Source of the DNA: Neoaquamicrobium microcysteis
Lineage (GTDB): Bacteria > Pseudomonadota > Alphaproteobacteria > Rhizobiales > Rhizobiaceae
Assembly (NCBI RefSeq): GCF_008180155.1
Contig: NZ_VSZS01000059.1
Location: 1-64,000 of the forward strand
DNA: 64,000 nt
Reading direction: 5' to 3'
Shown here piece by piece: positions 35,547-44,510 of this stretch. A program made the translations under genes and the position numbers. Below the pieces are notes generated by a model. That model worked only from the letters and a program-made list of their open reading frames with translations, ran no database searches and was not told where the DNA came from. Within the stretch, counting starts at the first letter, position 1; each line of letters opens with the position of its first letter.

Positions 35547-36620
35547 TCACTGCCGGGCGTGGCGGAAAGGCCAGACCAGGAAGTAATTCCTTATGTTGCT
35601 GTAGATCTTGGCGAGGCCGAGCGGCTCCCACAGCAGGAAGCCGATGATCATCGCGCCGTAGAGCATCAACGGGACGTGCGACCGCAGGTCGGTCGAGATG
35701 GCGACGCCCATGCCGCCCGCCATGAAGCCGATCGCCTGGTTGAGCAGGATCGGCGCGAACAGGATCAGCGCCGCACCGAAGAACGAGCCGAGCACGCTGC
35801 CCAGCCCGCCGACGATCACCATGGCGACGAGCTGGATCGACAGCTCCAGATGGAACTGGTCGGGCGAGATGGCGCGATAGTAGCAGACCGCCAGCACCGA
35901 GCCGACCACGCCGCCGATGAAGGACGACACCCAGAAGGCGAGCAGCTTGTAGCGGAAGGTGTTCACGCCGATGATGGCGGCCGCGTAGTCCTTTTCGCGC
36001 ACGGCAGCGAGCGCGCGGCCGAGGCTCGTCCGCTTCACGTTGAGCATGAACAGCGTCACCACGATGCAGACGAAGAGCGCGACGTAGTAGGTCGGCGCGT
36101 CGCCCACGACGGCCAAGCCGAGGAAGGAGACGCGCGGCACCTGGATGGTGGCCTGCGTGCCGCCGCTGATCGTCGGGAAATGGACGATGACGAAGTCGAC
36201 GATGTACTGCATGGCGAGCGTGGCCATGGCGAGATAGAGGCCCTTGACCCTGAGTGCTGCCGCGCCGAACACGATACCGACCGAGGCGCTGAGCAGCCCT
36301 CCGCCGATCATCGCGATCTCGAAGGGAATGCCGGAGCGCACCATGTGCACCGAGCCGTAGGCGCCGATGGCGATCACCGCGCCGTAGCCCAGATGGATCT
36401 GTCCCGCCCCGCCCATCAGGAAATTGAGGCCAAGCGCCGCGGTCGACCAGATGATCCAGGGCAGCATGTAGCCGACCAGATAGAGCCGGTCGAGGAAGAA
36501 GGGCGCGGCCAGCGCCAGCAGGAAGACGGCGATCACCAGCCCGCGGTCGAAGGGCAGCGGCCAGATCTGGCGCTCGTCCTGGTAGCGGGTATGGCGGATG
36601 CCGGCGCGGCGATAGAACAT
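35547..36620 (-). CDS. livM: branched-chain-type ABC transporter permease (LivM)
   Basis: 357 residues with about eight to nine hydrophobic segments. Conserved LivM stretches are AALGLNFLMGGAGQIHLGYGAV, ALRVKGLYLAMATLAMQYI and TSLGRALAAVREKDYAAAIIGVN. It pairs with the LivH protein, whose stop codon overlaps this ATG (36620). An open frame continues upstream into the livH gene but homology starts at the ATG. Confidence 0.92.
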   Translation of the reverse strand: MFYRRAGIRHTRYQDERQIWPLPFDRGLVIAVFLLALAAPFFLDRLYLVGYMLPWIIWSTAALGLNFLMGGAGQIHLGYGAVIAIGAYGSVHMVRSGIPFEIAMIGGGLLSASVGIVFGAAALRVKGLYLAMATLAMQYIVDFVIVHFPTISGGTQATIQVPRVSFLGLAVVGDAPTYYVALFVCIVVTLFMLNVKRTSLGRALAAVREKDYAAAIIGVNTFRYKLLAFWVSSFIGGVVGSVLAVCYYRAISPDQFHLELSIQLVAMVIVGGLGSVLGSFFGAALILFAPILLNQAIGFMAGGMGVAISTDLRSHVPLMLYGAMIIGFLLWEPLGLAKIYSNIRNYFLVWPFRHARQ

Positions 36621-37507
36621 CAGACCCTCTCGATATGCTCGCGGCCGAACAGCCCGTGCGGCCGCAGGATCAGGGTGAGAACGATGATGACGGAGGCCAC
36701 CACGTCGCGCGTGCCCCCGCCGACGATCGGGTCGACGATGCCGGTGGCCAGGCTCTCGGCGAGGCCGACGATGATGCCCGCGATGACGACGCCCGGCAGC
36801 GAATCGAGCCCGCCGAGGATGGCGATGGCGAGCGCCTTGATGAGCAGCAGCGACAGCGACCAGTCCACGCCCTGGGTCGCGCCCCACAGCACGCCCGCTA
36901 TCGTGGCCATCACCGCCGAAAGTCCCCAGGCCAGCGCGATCGCCCGCTCCACCTTGATGCCGACCGACCACGAGGCCGTCTGGTCGTCGGACACGGCGCG
37001 CATGATGATGCCGAGGCGGGAGTTGAAGAACAGGATCGCCAGCAGGATCGTCGCGAGCGAGACCGCCCCGCCGATCAGCGTCGCGCGGTTGAGGAACAAT
37101 TCGCCGACGAAGAGCGGGGTGGTGGGAATGCCGATGTCGAGCCGCTTGACCGACGAGCCGAAGAAGCCCGGCAATATGCCGCGCAGCATGATCTCGATGC
37201 CCAGCGTCAGCATGATGACCATGATGATCGGCTGGCCGACCATGCGCCGCAGCGCAAGACGCTCGAGAAGCGCGCCGGCGAAGAACATGGCGACGAGCGC
37301 GGCGGGCAGCCACAGCCAGATCGGCAGGCCGGCCAGCGTCGCGAACGCCCAGGCCGCGTAGCCGCCCATCATGGCGAGCGCGCCCTGCGCGAGATTGGCG
37401 ATGCCGGAGGTCTTGTAGATCAGCACGATGCCGGCCGCGACCAGCGCATACATCAGGCCGACGAAGACGCCGTTGATCGACAGTTCGGCGATGAGAAGCA
37501 TGTCCAT
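36620..37507 (-). CDS. livH: branched-chain-type ABC transporter permease (LivH)
   Basis: 295 residues, eight or so membrane spans. Signatures are VGLMYALVAAGIVLIYKTSGIANLAQGALAM near the N-terminus and LGGLDSLPGVVIAGIIVGLAES near the C-terminus. Forms the channel with LivM. Its ATG overlaps the end of the upstream acyl-CoA ligase gene by one base, so importer and ligase are translated from one message. Confidence 0.92.
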   Translation of the reverse strand: MDMLLIAELSINGVFVGLMYALVAAGIVLIYKTSGIANLAQGALAMMGGYAAWAFATLAGLPIWLWLPAALVAMFFAGALLERLALRRMVGQPIIMVIMLTLGIEIMLRGILPGFFGSSVKRLDIGIPTTPLFVGELFLNRATLIGGAVSLATILLAILFFNSRLGIIMRAVSDDQTASWSVGIKVERAIALAWGLSAVMATIAGVLWGATQGVDWSLSLLLIKALAIAILGGLDSLPGVVIAGIIVGLAESLATGIVDPIVGGGTRDVVASVIIVLTLILRPHGLFGREHIERV

Positions 37508-39459
37508 CAGGCTGGCACCTCCCGGATTGCCAGATCGCGCCTGAGCACGCCGCGCGTGCCGTCCTCATAGGCGACGGTCGCCTCGAAGGTGACGCTGGCC
37601 GCGCCGCCGTAGAGCGCGTCGATCAGCGTCGCGTAGCTCTCCTCGATGACGGCGCGCCTGAGCTTGCGGGTGCGGGTGATCTCGCCGTCGTCGGGGTCGA
37701 AGTCCTTGTGCAGGTTGGCGAAGCGGCGGATGCGCAGGCCCTCGGGCTGCATGGTGTTGACATGCGCCAGCACGCCTTCGATCAGCGCGAGCACCTCCGG
37801 CTTCTGCGACAGCTCGGCATAGGAGCCGTAGGTGATGGCGCGCCGCTCGGCCCAGTGGCCGACCGCCTCGTAGTCTATGCAGACGATCGCCGTCAGCATG
37901 TCGCGGCCGGTGCCGAACACGGCGACGTTGCGCACATAGGAACTGAACTTGATCCGGTTCTCGATGAAGTTGGGGATGAAGCGCTCACCGGCGGCGGTTC
38001 TCACCACCTCGCTGACGCGGCCGAGCACGACGAGGTCGCCGTCGGCTTCGAGATAGCCGGCGTCGCCCGTCCTCAGCCAGCCGTCCGCGAACGCCTTGGC
38101 GCTCGCCTCCGGGTCGTCGTAATAGGCGTCGATCACTGATTCCGACTTCAGCATGATCTCGCCATTGTCGTCGACGCGGACCTCGGTGCCGGGCATGGCG
38201 CGGCCGACGGTATGCAGCTTCACCGCGCCTTCCGTCTGGGCAGCCGACAGCGCGCAGGTCTCGGTCTGGCCGTAGAACTGCTTGAGACGGATGCCGAGCC
38301 CACGAAAGAACAGGAAGGTCTCCTCGCCCATCGCCTCGCCGCCGGTGAAAGCGCGGCGCGCGCGCGACAGGCCGAGGAAATCCTTGATCGGCCCGTAGAC
38401 GAGCGCCTCGCCGACGAGGTCGAGCAGCCTTTCGCTTAGCCCCAGCCGCTCGCCGGCAAGCCGATTGCGCTCGTGCGCGATGGCGCGCGGCATGAAGAAG
38501 TCGAACAGCCTTCGCTTGAGCGGCGTGGAGTCCGCCATGCCGACCTGCACGCGGGTGAGCATGTTGTCCCAGGCGCGCGGGGCGGCGAGATAGAAGGTCG
38601 GCGCGACCTCGCGCAAATCGTGCAGCGCCGTCTCCTGCCGCTCGGGGATGTTGATCGTCGCCTGAAGCAGCACGCCGGCCCCGAGCGTGAAGATGAAATC
38701 GCCCACCCAGGCCGTCGGCAGATAGGCGAACAGTTCCTCGTGGCGGCCGAAATAGCCGCCGGCCTCGGCGTTGCGCACGCCGCCGACGACGTTGCGGTGC
38801 CTGAGCGGGATGCCCTTGGGCATGCCGGTGGTGCCGGAGGAGTAGAGCAGCACCGCAATGTCGTCCGGCTTCGCGCGCCCGGAAAGGTCGGCGCGCAGAC
38901 CCGGTTCGGCCTTGAGCCGCGCCGCACCCTTCTCGCGCACGGCATCGAGGGGGAGGATACCGTCCACGCCGTAGGCCGCCATGCCGCGGCGGTCGTCGAA
39001 CAGGATCATCTCCGGCTGGCCGGTGCGGGCGCGCAGGTCGATCAGCTTGTCGACCTGCTCCTGGTCCTCGGCCAGCGCGAGGCGGGGGTTGCCGAAGCGC
39101 ATGTAGGCGCCGAACTCGTCGACGGGAACGTCCGGATAGACCGGCGCTGGGAACGCGCCCAACGCGTTGGCCGCGAGCATGGAGAAATAGATCGAGGCGC
39201 GGTTGTCGCCGACCACGGTGAGCGCGTGGCCGCGCTCCAGCCCGATGGCATCGAGGCCGGCGGCGAGCGCCAGCACCTGGTCGCGCACCTCGCTCCAGCT
39301 CCATTCGCGCCAGATGCCGTATTGCCGCTCGCGGAAGGCGACGCGTCCGCCCGCCTCGCCGGCATTGCGCGCCACGGCATCGACCAGCGTGGCGGGAAAG
39401 CCGTCGTCGCGGACGGCCCAGCCCTTCGCGGAGTGCGCGCTGCCGGCATGGACGGTCAT
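37507..39459 (-). CDS. long-chain-type AMP-forming acyl-CoA synthetase embedded in an ABC importer operon
   Basis: 650 residues, FadD15-like layout of large bacterial acyl-CoA ligases. P-loop VLLYSSGTTGMPKGIPL (about residue 195), LKQFYGQTETCALS, WLRTGDAGYLEADGDLVVLGRVSEVV, and an N-terminal EWSWSEVRDQVLALAAGL segment. The usual final hinge lysine region reads TRTRKLRRAVIEE, as in this subfamily. It lies between livG (4-bp overlap) and livH (1-bp overlap), an arrangement that ties import of an acid to its activation. Start ATG 39459; a longer frame exists upstream but is livG in another frame. Confidence 0.9.
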   Translation of the reverse strand: MTVHAGSAHSAKGWAVRDDGFPATLVDAVARNAGEAGGRVAFRERQYGIWREWSWSEVRDQVLALAAGLDAIGLERGHALTVVGDNRASIYFSMLAANALGAFPAPVYPDVPVDEFGAYMRFGNPRLALAEDQEQVDKLIDLRARTGQPEMILFDDRRGMAAYGVDGILPLDAVREKGAARLKAEPGLRADLSGRAKPDDIAVLLYSSGTTGMPKGIPLRHRNVVGGVRNAEAGGYFGRHEELFAYLPTAWVGDFIFTLGAGVLLQATINIPERQETALHDLREVAPTFYLAAPRAWDNMLTRVQVGMADSTPLKRRLFDFFMPRAIAHERNRLAGERLGLSERLLDLVGEALVYGPIKDFLGLSRARRAFTGGEAMGEETFLFFRGLGIRLKQFYGQTETCALSAAQTEGAVKLHTVGRAMPGTEVRVDDNGEIMLKSESVIDAYYDDPEASAKAFADGWLRTGDAGYLEADGDLVVLGRVSEVVRTAAGERFIPNFIENRIKFSSYVRNVAVFGTGRDMLTAIVCIDYEAVGHWAERRAITYGSYAELSQKPEVLALIEGVLAHVNTMQPEGLRIRRFANLHKDFDPDDGEITRTRKLRRAVIEESYATLIDALYGGAASVTFEATVAYEDGTRGVLRRDLAIREVPA

Positions 39460-40337
39460 GGCGCGATCCCCGCATGCCGGGCGGCGGCGCGCTCGCCGAG
39501 ATAGGCCTTCACCACCTTCGGATCGGCGATCGCCGCCCTCGGCTCGCCCTCGGCGATGATCTCGCCGTAGGACAGAACGACGACGCGGTCGCAGATCGCG
39601 GTGACCACGTCCATGTGATGCTCGATGATCAGGATCGACACGTCGCGCTCGTCGCGCGCGTCGAGGATGAAGCGGGCGATATATTCCTTCTCCTCCTGGT
39701 TCATGCCGGCCATCGGCTCGTCGAGGATCAGGAAGCGCGGTTCGGCCGCGAGCGCGCGCGCCAGCTCGACGCGTTTCTGAAGCCCGATCGGGATGACCTC
39801 GACCGGCTCGTCGCGGATGTCCTCGAGCTGCATGAACTCGATGATCTCCTCGACCACGCGCCGGTTGGCCAGCTCCTCGCGCTGCGCCCACACCCAGTAG
39901 AACAGCGAGGCGAGCGCGCCCGGCCGCATATGGGTGTGGCGGCCGAGCAGGATGTTGTCGAGCACGCTCATGCCCTTGAACAGGGCGAGGTTCTGGAAGG
40001 TGCGCGACACGCCGAGCGAGGCGATCCGGTGCGGGGCCATGCCGGTCACATCACGGCCGAACAGCGTCACCGTGCCGGCGTTCGGCGGATAGAAGCCGGT
40101 CATGACGTTGACCATGGTGGTCTTGCCGGAGCCGTTGGGGCCGACGAGGCCGAAGATCTCGCCTTCCTCGACATGCAGCCCGACGCCCTTGAGCGCCTTC
40201 AGCCCGCCGAACGACCGCTCGATGCCGGCGCAGGACAGGACAGCCTGTTGACCCACCGGGATGCGTCCGGTTTCGGTCGCGGAGGCCGCCGACGATTCAC
40301 GCCGGCCAGCCGCCGTTCTTGTCGGCGCGTTGGTCAA
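39456..40337 (-). CDS. livG: branched-chain-type ABC transporter ATPase (LivG)
   Basis: 293 residues. Walker A GPNGSGKTT, the LivG-type insertion with TFQNLALFKGMSVLDNILLGRH, Walker B FLILDEPMAGMN, and HHMDVV with the switch His. The LSGGQ-like signature is degenerate: IPIGLQKRVELARAL. An N-terminal stretch of about 30 residues rich in Thr, Arg and Ser precedes the domain. Start is TTG 40337 with GGGAGG 7 bases before. First gene of the module 2 transporter operon; an operator-like site lies 59 bp upstream. Confidence 0.9.
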   Translation of the reverse strand: MTNAPTRTAAGRRESSAASATETGRIPVGQQAVLSCAGIERSFGGLKALKGVGLHVEEGEIFGLVGPNGSGKTTMVNVMTGFYPPNAGTVTLFGRDVTGMAPHRIASLGVSRTFQNLALFKGMSVLDNILLGRHTHMRPGALASLFYWVWAQREELANRRVVEEIIEFMQLEDIRDEPVEVIPIGLQKRVELARALAAEPRFLILDEPMAGMNQEEKEYIARFILDARDERDVSILIIEHHMDVVTAICDRVVVLSYGEIIAEGEPRAAIADPKVVKAYLGERAAARHAGIAP

Positions 40338-40395
40338 CCGTTTCCTCCCGGATCGCCTTCAATGGGCGATCTTCCTTCCTCTTGCCGGCATTCAA

Positions 40396-40410
40396 ATGAA
40401 CTTCATTCAT
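40396..40410. promoter_or_regulatory. module 2 operator-like inverted repeat (copy 3)
   Basis: ATGAACTTCATTCAT, ATGAA/TTCAT type as at 25644 and 25767. On the minus strand a TTGACT box (40413-40418) lies directly upstream of it, so the site sits in the spacer of the livG operon promoter. Confidence 0.6.
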
Positions 40411-40590
40411 TTAGTCAAGCCTTGTCCTCGCGGAGCACCGCGAAAAGGTCGCTCAGCCACCAAGTCCACGCTCATCGGGAGCCCGGAATTTGAATGAGTC
40501 CTTTGCCTGTCGAACAAGGATTAGTCGCCGATCCGAAACCCCCGGGATCTGTGGGAGGCAGGCGTCGACTGCTCACGAAAAGTTATTGAA

Positions 40591-40605
40591 TTGAATTCTC
40601 TTCAA
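40591..40605. promoter_or_regulatory. module 2 operator-like inverted repeat (copy 4, TetR promoter)
   Basis: TTGAATTCTCTTCAA, a perfect TTGAA/TTCAA inverted repeat with a 5-base centre, sharing TGAA-N7-TTCA with the other three copies. It is 118 bp before the TetR gene and may serve autoregulation. The 385-bp interval 40338-40722 holds this site and copy 3; I see no gene in it. Confidence 0.5.
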
Positions 40606-40722
40606 GCGCGTGGTGACGTAGCGGCGGGAGCCTTGACGGCTTACGGGCTGGCGCGCGGAGGCCGGCTTGCAAGGCACCGCTTAAGTTGAGATAGAGAACA
40701 GGGCAGGCGCAGGAGGCATGAG

Positions 40723-41439
40723 ATGGCGGTGGAACAACTGGTTCGCGCGAAGCGACGCAAGGTGAGCCGGCTTCCGGCCGAGCGCCGCATTGCCGACATC
40801 ATGGCTGCCGCGGGTGCGGTTTTCGCGGAGAAGGGCTATCAGGAGGCGCTGATATCGGACATCGCCGAGCGGGCAGGGGTGGTCGAAGGCAGCATCTATC
40901 GTTTCTTCGCCAACAAGCGCGAATTGCTGGTCCGGGTGGTCGAAGACTGGTATCAGGCGCTCATCGAGGAGGAAGAAGAGCTTTTCGCGAGCATGCGCGG
41001 AACCTGGAACCAGCTCCGCTTCATCATCCACCGGCACCTTCTGACCATCCGGCGTGATCCGGCGCTGAGCCGTCTGGTCTTCCAGGAACTGCGGCCCGAT
41101 CCGGGCTATCGAGGCTCGCAAGTGTTCGAACTGAACAGGATCTACACGCACAAGCTCACCGATGTCGTCAGGGCCGCGATCGAGACCGGCGAGTTCCGCG
41201 CCGACGCATCCCCCTCGCTGGTGCGCGACATGGTCTACGGCTGCATCGAGCACCGGACATGGTCGTTCCTGCGCAACGAGGGCGATTTCGACCTCGACAA
41301 CACCGCCGACGGTATTGCCGACATGATCTATCGCGGGCTCGTCAGCGACAGGGCGAAGCCGCCCGATGTAGTCGAGCGGCTGGAGGAGGTCGCGGCGCGG
41401 CTTGAACGTGCGGCCGGATCCGGGCAGGAGAACGGATGA
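40723..41439 (+). CDS. TetR/AcrR-family transcriptional regulator (module 2)
   Basis: 238 residues. The N-terminal helix-turn-helix reads ADIMAAAGAVFAEKGYQEALISDIAERAGVVEGSIYRFFANKRELL (about residues 23-68), a clear TetR DNA-binding domain. The C-terminal ligand domain resembles regulators of acyl-CoA catabolism that sense CoA thioesters. AGGAGG precedes the ATG by 8 bases. The divergent livG operon and the four TGAA-N7-TTCA sites make it the likely repressor of module 2 (inference). Confidence 0.9.
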   Translation: MAVEQLVRAKRRKVSRLPAERRIADIMAAAGAVFAEKGYQEALISDIAERAGVVEGSIYRFFANKRELLVRVVEDWYQALIEEEEELFASMRGTWNQLRFIIHRHLLTIRRDPALSRLVFQELRPDPGYRGSQVFELNRIYTHKLTDVVRAAIETGEFRADASPSLVRDMVYGCIEHRTWSFLRNEGDFDLDNTADGIADMIYRGLVSDRAKPPDVVERLEEVAARLERAAGSGQENG

Positions 41440-41478
41440 CGGCGGACGCCAGCCGCAGTCCCATGCCTCGCGTGCGGT

Positions 41479-42267
41479 CTACTTCCCCGTGAAGCGCGCT
41501 TCTTCCTTCTTCTGGAAGGCGCTGACCCCCACCGCGAAATCCTGCGTCACCACGCAATCGATCAAGGCATCCTCCTCGGCGCGCAACTGCTCCGGCAGCG
41601 TTCGTTCGAGAGACAGGCGAAGCAGTTTCTTCATCCGGCCGAAGGCGATGGTCGGTCCCGCGGCGAGGCGCTGCACAACGCGCTCCGCTTCCCCTTCAAA
41701 CTGGTCGGTTGGCACGATACTGTTCACGAGCCCGAGGGACAGCGCCTGTTCTGCGTCGTAGAGGTCGGAGAGAAGCGCCATTTCGAGCGCCTTGCGCAAG
41801 CCTACCAGTCGCGGCAGGGACCAGGAGATGGAGCCGTCGGCCGAGACCCCAAGCTTCGTGTAGGCCATCGTGAACCGGGCATCCGCCGAGGTGATCACCA
41901 GATCGGCCGCCATGGCGAGGCTGAAGCCGGCGCCCGCGACCGCGCCGTGAACCGCAGCGACCACGGGCCGGTCGAGGCCCATCATGATCTCGATCGCCTC
42001 GTGGAACGGGTCGAGCAGGCCCTTGAAGTAGGCCGGGGCATCCTCGGGGCCGACCGAGAAGGTGCTTACGTCGCCACCGGCCATGAAGGCGCGGCCGTTG
42101 CCCTTCATGACCACCACGCGGATGCGGGGATCGGCTTCGATCGACCGGAAGGCTTCCAGCAAGGCCATTGCGCAGACGCGGTCGAACGCATTGAGCACAT
42201 CGGGCCGATTGAAGGTGATACGCGCGACCGGCCCGTCGATCTTGAACAGCACGGGATTTTCAGACAT
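41479..42267 (-). CDS. enoyl-CoA hydratase/isomerase family protein
   Basis: 262-residue crotonase. Motifs: RAFMAGGDVSTFSV, VHGAVAGAGFSLAMAADLVI and YTKLGVSADGSISWSLPRLVG. The first catalytic position is Asp-Gly (SADGSIS) and not Glu, as in isomerase-type members (PaaG and dienoyl-CoA isomerase-like). A GGGAGG site precedes the ATG. In one operon with the SDR at 42287 (gap of 19 bp); it ends 39 bp from the convergent TetR gene. Confidence 0.85.
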   Translation of the reverse strand: MSENPVLFKIDGPVARITFNRPDVLNAFDRVCAMALLEAFRSIEADPRIRVVVMKGNGRAFMAGGDVSTFSVGPEDAPAYFKGLLDPFHEAIEIMMGLDRPVVAAVHGAVAGAGFSLAMAADLVITSADARFTMAYTKLGVSADGSISWSLPRLVGLRKALEMALLSDLYDAEQALSLGLVNSIVPTDQFEGEAERVVQRLAAGPTIAFGRMKKLLRLSLERTLPEQLRAEEDALIDCVVTQDFAVGVSAFQKKEEARFTGK

Positions 42268-42286
42268 CGTTTCCTCCCAGTATCGG

Positions 42287-43138
42287 TCAGCGGCCGCCGC
42301 GCGGATTGGCGGCCAGGAAATCGGCCCCGTTGCGGTTGAAAAAGCCGGAGCCGGGCAGTCCCTGCCCACCATCCACCCACAGCGAGGTTCCCGTTATGTA
42401 GGACGCCAGCGGCGAGGCGAGGAAGGTGGCGGCATGGCCGATCTCTTCGACCACGCCCATGCGGCGCAAGGGTATGTGGTCGAGGAAGCTCTGCCGGCCG
42501 GCCTCGTCGCTGATGCGGTGAAGCCCTTCCGTGTCCTCGACGAGGCCGGGGATGATGCTGTTGCAGCGTATTCCGTAAGGCCCCCATTCCAGGGCGAGGT
42601 TCTTCATCAGCATTTCCACGCCGGCCTTGGCGGCACCGACATGGGCCTGGTAGGCGTGCGCCACATGCGCCATCGGGGCGGTGATGAAAATGATCGAACC
42701 GCGCGAGCGGACGAGTTGGTCGAAAGCCAGCCGAGCCGCGTTGAACGAGCCGTAGAGGTCGATGTCCATCACCGTGCGGAAGCCGTTGGGAGAGAGCTGA
42801 TCGGCCGGCGCGAGAAAATTCCCCGCAGCGCCGCAGACGAGTACGTCGATGTCCCCGATGGTCTCTCGCGCCGCCTCGAAGGCGGCCTGCATCTCGTCGG
42901 GCTGACGTACGTCCGCGGCCTTGGCGACGACTCTCGCGCCCAGTCCACCCAGTTCTTGCGCGGCGCGGTCAAGCCTTTCCTGCGTGCGGCCGCAAATGGC
43001 GATGTCCGCTCCGAGCCGCGCGAACGCCCGGGCGATGCCGAGGTTGATGCCGCTACCGCCTCCGGTCACGAACACCCGCTTGCCCGCGAAAAGCGTCGTC
43101 GGAAATACGCCGTCGCCAACCATCACATGCTCGTTCAT
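42287..43138 (-). CDS. 2,4-dienoyl-CoA reductase-like short-chain dehydrogenase
   Basis: 283 residues. NADP motif TGGGSGINLGIARAF; AAGNFLAPADQLSPNGFRTVMDIDLYGSFN closely follows the peroxisomal DECR2 pattern. The catalytic YxxxK becomes HVGAAKAG, again as in DECR-type enzymes that reduce conjugated dienoyl-CoA with NADPH. With the isomerase-type crotonase downstream it would handle unsaturated acyl chains. Starts ATG 43138; an operator-like site is 56 bp upstream. Confidence 0.83.
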   Translation of the reverse strand: MNEHVMVGDGVFPTTLFAGKRVFVTGGGSGINLGIARAFARLGADIAICGRTQERLDRAAQELGGLGARVVAKAADVRQPDEMQAAFEAARETIGDIDVLVCGAAGNFLAPADQLSPNGFRTVMDIDLYGSFNAARLAFDQLVRSRGSIIFITAPMAHVAHAYQAHVGAAKAGVEMLMKNLALEWGPYGIRCNSIIPGLVEDTEGLHRISDEAGRQSFLDHIPLRRMGVVEEIGHAATFLASPLASYITGTSLWVDGGQGLPGSGFFNRNGADFLAANPRGGR

Positions 43139-43193
43139 CTATCGATCCAGTTCGCTTGCCAACCTCTGAGTCCGACAAAGCATACATCACATC

Positions 43194-43207
43194 CTACTCA
43201 TGGGTAA
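43194..43207. promoter_or_regulatory. module 3 operator-like site (copy 1)
   Basis: CTACTCATGGGTAA, sharing TACT, GGGTAA and the TAC-N6-GTA symmetry with TTACTTTCGGGTAA (43273-43286, minus strand) and TTACTAGCGGGTAA (53279-53292). It lies upstream of the minus-strand SDR-crotonase operon. Confidence 0.5.
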
Positions 43208-43244
43208 AATAAAATTTATAAGGTAAATTTCCTGCGCCTCCCGC

Positions 43245-43274
43245 TTGACGTTGCCGGAATCACTCCGATACGTT
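43245..43274 (+). promoter_or_regulatory. promoter for the thiolase-MaoC-SDR operon
   Basis: TTGACG (43245-43250), an 18-base spacer and TACGTT (43269-43274), facing the gene at 43317. A module 3 operator-like site begins at 43273 and so overlaps the -10 box and probable transcription start. Confidence 0.4.
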
Positions 43275-43286
43275 ACCCGAAAGTAA
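43273..43286. promoter_or_regulatory. module 3 operator-like site (copy 2)
   Basis: TTACCCGAAAGTAA, a perfect TTAC-N6-GTAA inverted repeat; its minus-strand reading TTACTTTCGGGTAA matches the copy at 53279-53292 in 11 of 14 bases. It lies 31 bp before the thiolase start. Confidence 0.6.
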
Positions 43287-43316
43287 ATATGGAGACTTTG
43301 GGTCAGGGAGGTGGCG

Positions 43317-44510
43317 ATGGGCAGGGTTTACGTGGCGGGCGTGGGCATGATCCCCTTCGTCAAGCCTGGCACAAGCGCGGATTATCCGGACATGGGCGCT
43401 GAGGCTGTCCGGCTTGCCCTGGCGGATGCGCGGCTGGGCTATCAGGACGTGCAGCAGGCCTATGCCGGCTATGTCTACGGCGACTCCACCAGCGGCCAGC
43501 GCGCGCTCTATCAGGTGGGCGTGACGGGCATACCCGTCGTCAACGTCAACAACAACTGCTCGACCGGCTCCTCCGCCCTCTATCTCGCGCGGCAGGCGGT
43601 CGCGTCCGGCGCGGTCGACTGCGCCATCGCCTTCGGCTTCGAGCAGATGGCGCCGGGCGCGCTTCAGGCGGTCTATTCCGACCGGCCGAATCCGCTCGGC
43701 CGCTTCCTCGACATCGCCGACGCCGTCGACCCCGAGGCCAGCGCGGCACCCATGGCGATCAGGCTGTTCGGCGGGGCAGGTGCGGAGTACCAGGCGCGCT
43801 ACGGCGCGAAGGACGAGACGTTCGCGAAGATCACCCGGAAGGCGCGGCGGCATGCCGAGCACAACGAGCGGGCGATCTTCCGCGCGCCCGTGACGGTGGA
43901 GGAGGTGCTTGCCTCGCAGAAGATGATCGGCCCGCTGACCCGCCTGCAATGCTGTCCGCCCACCTGCGGCGCGGCCGCCGCGATCCTCGTCTCGGAGGAT
44001 TTTGCGAGGAAGCGCGGGCTCGACCGCAGCGTCCTGATACGCGGTCAGGCGATGACCACCGACTTCGCCTCCACCTTCGAGGACAACAGCATGATGAAGG
44101 TGGTGGGGTTCGACCTGACCGCCGCCGCCGCGGCGCAGATTTACGCCGAAGCAGGGCTCGGCGCGGACGATGTCGACGTGGTCGAGCTGCACGACTGCTT
44201 CACCGCCAACGAGATCATCTCCTACGAGGGGCTCGGCCTCACGCCCGCGGGCACGGCCGAACGCTTCGTCGAGGACGGCGACAACACCTATGGCGGCCGC
44301 GTGGTGACGAACCCCTCGGGCGGCCTGCTCGCCAAGGGCCATCCGCTCGGCGCGACCGGGCTGGCGCAGTGCGCCGAGCTCGTCTGGCAGCTTCGCGGGC
44401 AGGCCGGCCCGCGTCAGGTCGAGGGCGCGCGCATCGCGCTCCAGCACAATCTCGGCCTCGGCGGCGCCTGCGTGGTGACACTCTACGAGCGCGAGGCCGG
44501 CCATGGTTGA
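43317..44510 (+). CDS. thiolase (SCP2-type acetyl-CoA acyltransferase)
   Basis: 397 residues. Nucleophilic cysteine in NNNCSTGSSALYLARQAV (about residue 82), HDCF box near 300, GHPLGATG with catalytic His near 345, and NLGLGGACVVTLYERE at the end, where a cysteine is retained. This is the SCP-x type of thiolase, able to cleave branched 3-ketoacyl-CoAs. ATG 43317 follows GGGAGG; a GTG at 43311 overlaps that site and is less likely. First gene of an operon to 46187. Confidence 0.88.
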   Translation: MGRVYVAGVGMIPFVKPGTSADYPDMGAEAVRLALADARLGYQDVQQAYAGYVYGDSTSGQRALYQVGVTGIPVVNVNNNCSTGSSALYLARQAVASGAVDCAIAFGFEQMAPGALQAVYSDRPNPLGRFLDIADAVDPEASAAPMAIRLFGGAGAEYQARYGAKDETFAKITRKARRHAEHNERAIFRAPVTVEEVLASQKMIGPLTRLQCCPPTCGAAAAILVSEDFARKRGLDRSVLIRGQAMTTDFASTFEDNSMMKVVGFDLTAAAAAQIYAEAGLGADDVDVVELHDCFTANEIISYEGLGLTPAGTAERFVEDGDNTYGGRVVTNPSGGLLAKGHPLGATGLAQCAELVWQLRGQAGPRQVEGARIALQHNLGLGGACVVTLYEREAGHG

